From contig OZ059900.1 in the NCBI GenBank assembly GCA_964057225.1, positions 24,195,638 through 24,259,637 on the forward strand: a stretch of DNA of 64,000 nucleotides, written 5' to 3'. Source of the stretch: Auanema rhodensis. Taxonomy: Eukaryota; Nematoda; Chromadorea; Rhabditida; Rhabditidae. Below, one piece after another: positions 1 to 10,248 of this stretch (positions within the stretch are counted from its first letter, which is position 1; each line of letters opens with the position of its first letter). The notes under the pieces are model-generated. The model had not been told where the DNA came from and made no database searches. It saw only the letters and a list, made by a program, of their open reading frames with translations. The position numbers and the translations under genes are program-made.

Positions 1-3000
1 TGGCTAATATTGATTAAATCGATTTTTGTTCATATGAGTCGTCAAATGCAACGAATTTCAGCGTGTTACATACTAAAATGAAGCATTTTACATGCTGAAC
101 ACTAGAAAAATACAAAAACACAGTATTTCCCATGAGAAATATTTTATTATGCTGGAAAACCAGTTTTTGGAAATTTCGCTGTAAACAAGGTTTTGACTTA
201 CGATTTCATGTTTTCAAACTCATGCAATGTCAATGAAACCTAGCTCAAAATTGTTCGTACAACGTCTAGTTCCACTTTCACGACAAAAAAACAGGGGTTA
301 GAAAATTAAGGAAATTAGCATATTCTGAGGGCACGCCCCTTATGGCTAATATTGATTAAATCGATTTTTGTTCATATGAGTCGTCAAATGCAACGAATTT
401 CAGCGTGTTACATACTAAAATGGAGCATTTTACATGCTGAACACTAGAAAAATACAAAAACACAGTATTTCCCATGAGAAATATTTTATTATGCTGGAAA
501 AGCAGTTTTTGGAAATTTCGCTGTAAACAAGGTTTTGACTTACGATTTCATGTGTTCAAACTCATGCAATGTCAATGAAACCTAGCTCAAAATTGTTCGT
601 ACAACGTCTAGTTCCACTTTCACGACAAAAAAACAGGGGTTAGAAAATTAAGGAAATTAGCATATTCTGAGGGCACGCCCCTTATGGCTAATATTGATTA
701 AATCGATTTTTGTTCATATGATTCGTCAAATGCAACGAATTTTAGCGTGTTACATACTAAAATGAAGCATTTTACATGCTGAACACTAGAAAAAAACAAA
801 AACACAGTATTTCCCATGAGAAATATTTTATTATGCTGGAAAACCAGTTTTTGGAAATTTCGCTGTAAACAAGGTTTTGACTTACGATTTCATGTGTTCA
901 AACTCATGCAATGTCAATGAAACCTAGCTCAAAATTGTTTGTACAACGTCTAGTTCCACTTTCACGACAAAAAAACAAGGGTTAGAAAATTAAGGAAATT
1001 AGCATATTCTGAGGGCACGCCCCTTATGGCTAATATTGATTAAATCGATTTTTGTTCATATGAGTCGTCAAATGCAACGAATTTCAGCGTGTTACAAACT
1101 AAAATGAAGCATTTTACATGCTGAACACTAGAAGAATACAAAAACACAGTATTTCCCATGAGAAATATTTTATTATGCTGGAAAACCAGTTTTTGGAAAT
1201 TTCGCTGTAAACAAGGTTTTGACTTACGATTTCATGTGTTCAAACTCATGTAATGTCAATGAAACCTAGCTCAAAATTGTTCGTACAACGTCTAGTTCCA
1301 CTTTCACGACAAAAAAACAGGGGTTAGAAAATTAAGGAAATTAGCATATTCTGAGGGCACGCCCCTTATGGCTAATATTGATTAAATCGATTTTTGTTCA
1401 TATGAGTCGTCAAATGCAACGAATTTCAGCGTGTTACATACTAAAATGAAGCATTTTACATGCTGAACACTAGAAAAATACAAAAACACAGTATATCTCA
1501 TGAGAAATATTTTATTATGCTGGAAAACCAGTTTTTGGAAATTTCGCTGTAAACAAGGTTTTGACTTACGATTTCATGTGTTCAAACTCATGCAATGTCA
1601 ATGAAACCTAGCTCAAAATTGTTTGTACAACGTCTAGTTCCACTTTCACGACAAAAAAACAGGGGTTAGAAAATTAAGGAAATTAGCATATTCTGAGGGC
1701 ACGCCCCTTATGGCTAATATTGATTAAATCGATTTTTGTTCATATGAGTCGTCAAATGCAACGAATTTCAGCGTGTTACATACTAAAATGAAGCATTTTA
1801 CATGCTGAACACTAGAAAAATACAAAAACACAGTATTTCCCATGAGAAATATTTTATTATGCTGGAAAACCAGTTTTTGGAAATTTCGCTGTAAACAAGG
1901 TTTTGACTTACGATTTCATGTGTTCAAACTCATGCAATGTCAATGAAACCTAGCTCAAAATTGTTCGTACAACGTCTAGTTCCACTTTCACGACAAAAAA
2001 ACAGGGGTTAGAAAATTAAGGAAATTAGCATATTCTGAGGGCACGGCCCTTATGGCTAATATTGATTAAATCGATTTTTGTTCATATGAGTCGTCAAATG
2101 CAACGAATTTCAGCGTGTTACATACTAAAATGAAGCATTTTACATGCTGAACACTAGAAAAATACAAAAACACAGTATTTCTCATGAGAAATATTTTATT
2201 ATGCTGGAAAACCAGTTTTTGGAAATTTCGCTGTAAACAAGGTTTTGACTTACGATTTCATGTTTTCAAACTCATGCAATGTCAATGAAACCTAGCTCAA
2301 AATTGTTTGTACAACGTCTAGTTCCACTTTCACGACAAAAAAACAGGGGTTAGAAAATTAAGGAAATTAGCATATTCTGAGGGCACGCCCCTTATGGCTA
2401 ATATTGATTAAATCGATTTTTGTTCATATGAGTCGTCAAATGCAACGAATTTCAGCGTGTTACATACTAAAATGAAGCATTTTACATGCTGAACACTAGA
2501 AAAATACAAAAACACAGTATTTCCCATGAGAAATATTTTATTATGCTGGAAAACCAGTTTTTGGAAATTTCGCTGTAAACAAGGTTTTGACTTACGATTT
2601 CATGTGTTCAAACTCATGCAATGTCAATGAAACCTAGCTCAAAATTGTTCGTACAACGTCTAGTTCCACTTTCACGACAAAAAAACAGGGGTTAGAAAAT
2701 TAAGGAAATTAGCATATTCTGAGGGCACGCCCCTTATGGCTAATATTGATTAAATCGATTTTTGTTCATATGAGTCGTCAAATGCAACGAATTTCAGCGT
2801 GTTACATACTAAAATGAAGCATTTTACATGCTGAACACTAGAAAAATACAAAAACACAGTATATCTCATGAGAAATATTTTATTATGCTGGAAAACCAGT
2901 TTTTGGAAATTTCGCTGTAAACAAGGTTTTGACTTACGATTTCATGTGTTCAAACTCATGCAATGTCAATGAAACCTAGCTCAAAATTGTTTGTACAACG

Positions 3001-6000
3001 TCTAGTTCCACTTTCACGACAAAAAAACAGGGGTTAGAAAATTAAGGAAATTAGCATATTCTGAGGGCACGCCCCTTATGGCTAATATTGATTAAATCGA
3101 TTTTTGTTCATATGAGTCGTCAAATGCAACGAATTTCAGCGTGTTACATACTAAAATGAAGCATTTTACATGCTGAACACTAGAAAAATACAAAAACACA
3201 GTATTTCCCATGAGAAATATTTTATTATGCTGGAAAACCAGTTTTTGGAAATTTCGCTGTAAACAAGGTTTTGACTTACGATTTCATGTGTTCAAACTCA
3301 TGCAATGTCAATGAAACCTAGCTCAAAATTGTTCGTACAACGTCTAGTTCCACTTTCACGACAAAAAAACAGGGGTTAGAAAATTAAGGAAATTAGCATA
3401 TTCTGAGGGCACGGCCCTTATGGCTAATATTGATTAAATCGATTTTTGTTCATATGAGTCGTCAAATGCAACGAATTTCAGCGTGTTACATACTAAAATG
3501 AAGCATTTTACATGCTGAACACTAGAAAAATACAAAAACACAGTATTTCTCATGAGAAATATTTTATTATGCTGGAAAACCAGTTTTTGGAAATTTCGCT
3601 GTAAACAAGGTTTTGACTTACGATTTCATGTTTTCAAACTCATGCAATGTCAATGAAACCTAGCTCAAAATTGTTTGTACAACGTCTAGTTCCACTTTCA
3701 CGACAAAAAAACAGGGGTTAGAAAATTAAGGAAATTAGCATATTCTGAGGGCACGCCCCTTATGGCTAATATTGATTAAATCGATTTTTGTTCATATGAG
3801 TCGTCAAATGCAACGAATTTCAGCGTGTTACATACTAAAATGAAGCATTTTACATGCTGAACACTAGAAAAATACAAAAACACAGTATTTCCCATGAGAA
3901 ATATTTTATTATGCTGGAAAACCAGTTTTTGGAAATTTCGCTGTAAACAAGGTTTTGACTTACGATTTCATGTGTTCAAACTCATGCAATGTCAATGAAA
4001 CCTAGCTCAAAATTGTTCGTACAACGTCTAGTTCCACTTTCACGACAAAAAAACAGGGGTTAGAAAATTAAGGAAATTAGCATATTCTGAGGGCACGCCC
4101 CTTATGGCTAATATTGATTAAATCGATTTTTGTTCATATGAGTCGTCAAATGCAACGAATTTCAGCGTGTTACATACTAAAATGAAGCATTTTACATGCT
4201 GAACACTAGAAGAATACAAAAACACAGTATTTCCCATGAGAAATATTTTATTATGCTGGAAAACCAGTTTTTGGAAATTTCGCTGTAAACAAGGTTTTGA
4301 CTTACGATTTCATGTGTTCAAACTCATGCAATGTCAATGAAACCTAGCTCAAAATTGTTCGTACAACGTCTAGTTCCACTTTCACGACAAAAAAACAGGG
4401 GTTAGAAAATTAAGGAAATTAGCATATTCTGAGGGCACGCCCCTTATGGCTAATATTGATTAAATCGATTTTTGTTCATATGAGTCGTCAAATGCAACGA
4501 ATTTCAGCGTGTTACATACTAAAATGAAGCATTTTACATGCTGAACACTAGAAAAATACAAAAACACAGTATTTCCCATGAGAAATATTTTATTATGCTG
4601 GAAAACCAGTTTTTGGAAATTTCGCTGTAAACAAGGTTTTGACTTACGATTTCATGTGTTCAAACTCATGCAATGTCAATGAAACCTAGCTCAAAATTGT
4701 TCGTACAACGTCTAGTTCCACTTTCACGACAAAAAAACAGGGGTTAGAAAATTAAGGAAATTAGCATATTCTGAGGGCACGCCCCTTATGGCTAATATTG
4801 ATTAAATCGATTTTTGTTCATATGAGTCGTCAAATGCAACGAATTTCAGCGTGTTACATACTAAAATGAAGCATTTTACATGCTGAACACTAGAAAAAAA
4901 CAAAAACACAGTATTTCCCATGAGAAATATTTTATTATGCTGGAAAACCAGTTTTTGGAAATTTCGCTGTAAACAAGGTTTTGACTTACGATTTCATGTG
5001 TTCAAACTCATGCAATGTCAATGAAACCTAGCTCAAAATTGTTTGTACAACGTCTAGTTCCACTTTCACGACAAAAAAACAGGGGTTAGAAAATTAAGGA
5101 AATTAGCATATTCTGAGGGCACGCCCCTTATGGCTAATATTGATTAAATCGATTTTTGTTCATATGAGTCGTCAAATGCAACGAATTTCAGCGTGTTACA
5201 TACTAAAATGAAGCATTTTACATGCTGAACACTAGAAAAATACAAAAACACAGTATTTCCCATGAGAAATATTTTATTATGCTGGAAAAGCAGTTTTTGG
5301 AAATTTCGCTGTAAACAAGGTTTTGACTTACGATTTCATGTGTTCAAACTCATGCAATGTCAATGAAACCTAGCTCAAAATTGTTCGTACAACGTCTAGT
5401 TCCACTTTCACGACAAAAAAACAGGGGTTAGAAAATTAAGGAAATTAGCATATTCTGAGGGCACGCCCCTTATGGCTAATATTGATTAAATCGATTTTTG
5501 TTCATATGAGTCGTCAAATGCAACGAATTTCAGCGTGTTACATACTAAAATGAAGCATTTTACATGCTGAACACTAGAAAAATACAAAAACACAGTATTT
5601 CTCATGAGAAATATTTTATTATGCTGGAAAACCAGTTTTTGGAAATTTCGCTGTAAACAAGGTTTTGACTTACGATTTCATGTGTTCAAACTCATGCAAT
5701 GTCAATGAAACCTAGCTCAAAATTGTTTGTACAACGTCTAGTTCCACTTTCACGACAAAAAAACAGGGGGTAGAAAATTAAGGAAATTAGCATATTCTGA
5801 GGGCACGCCCCTTATGGCTAATATTGATTAAATCGATTTTTGTTCATATGAGTCGTCAAATGCAACGAATTTCAGCGTGTTACATACTAAAATGAAGCAT
5901 TTTACATGCTGAACACTAGAAAAATACAAAAACACAGTATTTCCCATGAGAAATATTTTATCATGCTGGAAAACCAGTTTTTGGAAATTTCGCTGTAAAC

Positions 6001-6461
6001 AAGGTTTTGACTTACGATTTCATGTGTTCAAACTCATGCAATGTCAATGAAACCTAGCTCAAAATTGTTTGTACAACGTCTAGTTCCACTTTCACGACAA
6101 AAAAACAGGGGTTAGAAAATTAAGGAAATTAGCATATTCTGAGGGCACGCCCCTTATGGCTAATATTGATTAAATCGATTTTTGTTCATATGAGTCGTCA
6201 AATGCAACGAATTTCAGCGTGTTACATACTAAAATGAAGCATTTTACATGCTGAACACTAGAAAAATACAAAAACACAGTATTTCCCATGAGAAATATTT
6301 TATCATGCTGGAAAACCAGTTTTTGGAAATTTCGCTGTAAACAAGGTTTTGACTTACGATTTCATGTGTTCAAACTCATGCAATGTCAATGAAACCTAGC
6401 TCAAAATTGTTCGCACAACGTCTAGTTCCACTTTCACGACAAAAAAACAGGGGTTAGAAAA
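1..6461 (+). repeat. Left forward satellite block, 19 monomers
   Basis: Monomers start at 1+342k for k=0 to 18 with no length change; the nineteenth (6157) is cut at monomer position 305 by an inversion. This block is a distinct subfamily. It lacks the TT at 52-53, the C at 257 and the C at 287 seen in the central array. Position 256 alternates T and C from the third to the twelfth monomer, which gives a dimer-like period of 684 bp. The monomers at 5815 and 6157 share a T-to-C change (TATCATGCTGG) that also appears in their duplicated copies at 8203 and 8545 and in one monomer near 23044. Confidence 0.95.
1369..4104 (+). repeat. 4-monomer higher-order repeat, two copies (1368 bp each)
   Basis: The four monomers at 1369, 1711, 2053 and 2395 recur at 2737, 3079, 3421 and 3763. 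Shared private variants are GTATATCTCATG in the first monomer (near 1492 and 2860), CACGGCCC instead of CACGCCCC at the end of the second (near 2043 and 3411), and TTTCTCATG plus CATGTTTTCAAAC in the third. I saw no difference between the two copies, so the event looks recent. Flanking monomers on both sides do not continue the pattern. Confidence 0.88.
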
Positions 6462-6471
6462 AAAGAAAAAA
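6462..6471. other. Forward-to-reverse inversion junction with A-rich filler
   Basis: The forward monomer matches through position 305 (base 6461). The reverse monomer starts at monomer position 245 (base 6472). The ten bases between, A with a single G, fit neither side and look like junction filler. A copy lies 2388 bp downstream. Confidence 0.85.
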
Positions 6472-7634
6472 AGCTAGGTTTCATTGACATTGCATGAGTT
6501 TGAACACATGAAATCGTAAGTCAAAACCTTGTTTACAGCGAAATTTCAAAAAACTGGTTTTCCAGCATAATAAAATATTTCTCATAGGAAATACTGTGTT
6601 TTTGTATTTTTCTAGTGTTCAGCATGTGAAATGCTTCATTTTAGTATGTAACACGCTGAAATTCGTTGCATTTGACGACTCATATGAACAAAAATCGATT
6701 TAATCAATATTAGCCATAAGGGGCGTGCCCTCAGAATATGCTAATTTCCTTAATTTTCTAACCCCTGTTTTGTTGTCGTGAAAGTGGAACTAGACGTTGT
6801 AGGAACAATTTTGAGCTAGGTTTCATTGACATTGCATGAGTTTGAACACATGAAATCGTAAGTCAAAACCTTGTTTACAGCGAAATTTCCAAAAACTGGT
6901 TTTCCAGCATAATAAAATATTTCTCATGGGAAATACTGTGTTTTTGTATTTTTCTAGTGTTCAGCATGTAAAATGCTTCATTTTAGTATGTAACACGCTG
7001 AAATTCGTTGCATTTGACGACTCATATGAACAAAAATCGATTTAATCAATATTAGCCATAAGGGGCGTGCCCTCAGAATATGCTAATTTCCTTAATTTTC
7101 TAACCCCTGTTTTTTGTCGTGAAAGTGGAACTAGACGTTGTAGGAACAATTTTGAGCTAGGTTTCATTGACATTGCATGAGTTTGAACACATGAAATCGT
7201 AAGTCAAAACCTTGTTTACAGCGAAATTTCCAAAAACTGGTTTTCCAGCATAATAAAATATTTCTCATGGGAAATACTGTGTTTTTGTATTTTTCTAGTG
7301 TTCAGCATGTAAAATGCTTCATTTTAGTATGTAACACGCTGAAATTCGTTGCATTTGACGACTCATATGAACAAAAATCGATTTAATCAATATTAGCCAT
7401 AAGGGGCGTGCCCTCAGAATATGCTAATTTCCTTAATTTTCTAACCCCTGTTTTTTTGTCGTGAAAGTGGAACTAGACGTTGTACGAACGATTTTGAGCT
7501 AGGTTTCATTGACATTGCATGAGTTTGAACACATGAAATCGTAAGTCAAAACCTTGTTTACAGCGAAATTTCCAAAAACTGGTTTTCCAGCATAATAAAA
7601 TATTTCTCATGGGAAATACTGTGTTTTTGTATTT
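6472..7634 (-). repeat. Reverse-oriented satellite island 1
   Basis: About 3.4 monomers run on the minus strand. The TGG start complements lie at 6716, 7058 and 7399; the 341-bp spacing between the last two comes from a shortened A-run (six T's near 7110). The island begins at monomer position 245 and ends at position 108. The first reverse monomer carries rare variants: TTTCAAAAAACTGG near 6545, CTCATAGG near 6585 and the position-89 C. The first of these recurs in forward monomers at 29050 and 32470, and the second in reverse monomers near 59931 and 61641. The source of the inverted segment is therefore probably elsewhere in the same satellite. Confidence 0.93.
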
Positions 7635-7752
7635 CAGCGTGTTACATACTAAAATGAAGCATTTTACATGCTGAACACTAGAAAAATACAAAAACACAGT
7701 ATTTCCCATGAGAAATATTTTATTATGCTGGAAAACCAGTTTTTGGAAATTT
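7566..7752. repeat. Perfect inverted repeat, 69-bp arms, 49-bp spacer (copy 1)
   Basis: Bases 7566-7634 (reverse monomer) are the exact reverse complement of 7684-7752 (forward monomer), with a spacer at 7635-7683. The reverse-to-forward switch is at 7634/7635, where both sides share ATTT, a 4-bp microhomology (monomer positions 108-111 on the minus side, 55-58 on the plus side). The arms end at 7752 because a 58-bp deletion follows. A single strand could fold into a long hairpin. A 67-codon minus-strand open frame (7506-7709) spans this junction; it is a by-product of the inversion and not a gene. Confidence 0.92.
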
Positions 7753-8849
7753 GAAACCTAGCTCAAAATTGTTCCTACAACGTCTAGTTCCACTTTAACG
7801 ACAACAATACAGGGGTTAGAAAATTAAGGAAATTAGCATATTCTGAGGGCACGCCCCTTATGGCTAATATTGATTAAATCGATTTTTGTTCATATGAGTC
7901 GTCAAATGCAACGAATTTCAGCGTGTTACATACTAAAATGAAGCATTTCACATGCTGAACACTAGAAAAATACAAAAACACAGTATTTCTCATGAGAAAT
8001 ATTTTATTATGCTGGAAAACCAGTTTTTGGAAATTTCGCTGTAAACAAGGTTTTGACTTACGATTTCATGTGTTCAAACTCATGCAATGTCAATGAAACC
8101 TAGCTCAAAATTGTTTGTACAACGTCTAGTTCCACTTTCACGACAAAAAAACAGGGGGTAGAAAATTAAGGAAATTAGCATATTCTGAGGGCACGCCCCT
8201 TATGGCTAATATTGATTAAATCGATTTTTGTTCATATGAGTCGTCAAATGCAACGAATTTCAGCGTGTTACATACTAAAATGAAGCATTTTACATGCTGA
8301 ACACTAGAAAAATACAAAAACACAGTATTTCCCATGAGAAATATTTTATCATGCTGGAAAACCAGTTTTTGGAAATTTCGCTGTAAACAAGGTTTTGACT
8401 TACGATTTCATGTGTTCAAACTCATGCAATGTCAATGAAACCTAGCTCAAAATTGTTTGTACAACGTCTAGTTCCACTTTCACGACAAAAAAACAGGGGT
8501 TAGAAAATTAAGGAAATTAGCATATTCTGAGGGCACGCCCCTTATGGCTAATATTGATTAAATCGATTTTTGTTCATATGAGTCGTCAAATGCAACGAAT
8601 TTCAGCGTGTTACATACTAAAATGAAGCATTTTACATGCTGAACACTAGAAAAATACAAAAACACAGTATTTCCCATGAGAAATATTTTATCATGCTGGA
8701 AAACCAGTTTTTGGAAATTTCGCTGTAAACAAGGTTTTGACTTACGATTTCATGTGTTCAAACTCATGCAATGTCAATGAAACCTAGCTCAAAATTGTTC
8801 GCACAACGTCTAGTTCCACTTTCACGACAAAAAAACAGGGGTTAGAAAA
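7635..8849 (+). repeat. Forward satellite segment between the two reverse islands
   Basis: The segment begins at monomer position 59. The first monomer lacks 58 bp: GGAAATTT (ends 7752) is joined directly to GAAACC (starts 7753), losing the stretch that normally runs from CGCTG to TCAAT. It also carries AACGACAACAATACAGG changes near the A-run. Full monomers follow at 7861, 8203 and 8545, the last cut at position 305 by the second copy of the A-rich junction. The monomer at 7861 is a hybrid: CATTTCAC at 7949 matches the monomer at 10249, while TTTCTC at 7990 matches the monomer at 5473. Confidence 0.93.
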
Positions 8850-8859
8850 AAAGAAAAAA
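8850..8859. other. Second copy of the A-rich inversion junction
   Basis: Same ten bases and same monomer break positions (305 forward, 245 reverse) as at 6462-6471, exactly 2388 bp downstream. It was copied by the segmental duplication and is not an independent inversion. Confidence 0.85.
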
Positions 8860-10022
8860 AGCTAGGTTTCATTGACATTGCATGAGTTTGAACACATGAA
8901 ATCGTAAGTCAAAACCTTGTTTACAGCGAAATTTCAAAAAACTGGTTTTCCAGCATAATAAAATATTTCTCATAGGAAATACTGTGTTTTTGTATTTTTC
9001 TAGTGTTCAGCATGTGAAATGCTTCATTTTAGTATGTAACACGCTGAAATTCGTTGCATTTGACGACTCATATGAACAAAAATCGATTTAATCAATATTA
9101 GCCATAAGGGGCGTGCCCTCAGAATATGCTAATTTCCTTAATTTTCTAACCCCTGTTTTGTTGTCGTGAAAGTGGAACTAGACGTTGTAGGAACAATTTT
9201 GAGCTAGGTTTCATTGACATTGCATGAGTTTGAACACATGAAATCGTAAGTCAAAACCTTGTTTACAGCGAAATTTCCAAAAACTGGTTTTCCAGCATAA
9301 TAAAATATTTCTCATGGGAAATACTGTGTTTTTGTATTTTTCTAGTGTTCAGCATGTAAAATGCTTCATTTTAGTATGTAACACGCTGAAATTCGTTGCA
9401 TTTGACGACTCATATGAACAAAAATCGATTTAATCAATATTAGCCATAAGGGGCGTGCCCTCAGAATATGCTAATTTCCTTAATTTTCTAACCCCTGTTT
9501 TTTGTCGTGAAAGTGGAACTAGACGTTGTAGGAACAATTTTGAGCTAGGTTTCATTGACATTGCATGAGTTTGAACACATGAAATCGTAAGTCAAAACCT
9601 TGTTTACAGCGAAATTTCCAAAAACTGGTTTTCCAGCATAATAAAATATTTCTCATGGGAAATACTGTGTTTTTGTATTTTTCTAGTGTTCAGCATGTAA
9701 AATGCTTCATTTTAGTATGTAACACGCTGAAATTAGTTGCATTTGACGACTCATATGAACAAAAATCGATTTAATCAATATTAGCCATAAGGGGCGTGCC
9801 CTCAGAATATGCTAATTTCCTTAATTTTCTAACCCCTGTTTTTTTGTCGTGAAAGTGGAACTAGACGTTGTACGAACAATTTTGAGCTAGGTTTCATTGA
9901 CATTGCATGAGTTTGAACACATGAAATCGTAAGTCAAAACCTTGTTTACAGCGAAATTTCCAAAAACTGGTTTTCCAGCATAATAAAATATTTCTCATGG
10001 GAAATACTGTGTTTTTGTATTT
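8860..10022 (-). repeat. Reverse-oriented satellite island 2 (copy of island 1)
   Basis: Duplicate of 6472-7634, including the 341-bp spacing and the rare variants of the first reverse monomer. It has one private change, TTAGTTGC near 9734. It ends with the same ATTT switch to forward orientation. Confidence 0.93.
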
Positions 10023-10140
10023 CAGCGTGTTACATACTAAAATGAAGCATTTTACATGCTGAACACTAGAAAAATACAAAAACACAGTATTTCCCATGAG
10101 AAATATTTTATTATGCTGGAAAACCAGTTTTTGGAAATTT
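9954..10140. repeat. Perfect inverted repeat, 69-bp arms, 49-bp spacer (copy 2)
   Basis: Copy of 7566-7752: arms 9954-10022 and 10072-10140, spacer 10023-10071, followed by the same 58-bp deletion at 10140/10141. The minus-strand open frame 9894-10097 encodes the same 67-residue string as at 7506-7709 for the same reason, and is not a gene. Confidence 0.92.
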
Positions 10141-10248
10141 GAAACCTAGCTCAAAATTGTTCCTACAACGTCTAGTTCCACTTTAACGACAACAATACAG
10201 GGGTTAGAAAATTAAGGAAATTAGCATATTCTGAGGGCACGCCCCTTA

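Noticed and set aside
51-68. Second possible CENP-B-box-like site on the minus strand (ATTCGTTGCATTTGACG)
   Set aside because: Only 6 of 9 required bases match, and A-type monomers lose the TTCG altogether.
329-342. GGGCACGCCCCT as a transcription terminator hairpin
   Set aside because: The stem is only four bases with a two-base loop and no T-run follows; it is a GC-rich landmark of the monomer.
1-342. Kinship with primate alpha satellite because 342 = 2 x 171
   Set aside because: I see no sequence resemblance to alpha satellite; the length match alone is not evidence.
1-6461. CRISPR array
   Set aside because: The whole 342-bp unit repeats with no unique spacers, and the unit is far longer than CRISPR repeats.
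6472-7634. Reverse island as an inserted mobile element
   Set aside because: It contains only satellite monomers, with no terminal repeats of its own, no target-site duplication and no coding sequence.
7506-7709. 67-codon minus-strand open frame, also at 9894-10097
   Set aside because: It spans the reverse-to-forward palindrome in satellite DNA; both copies exist only because the block was duplicated, and the residues are low-complexity read-through of the repeat with no recognisable domain.
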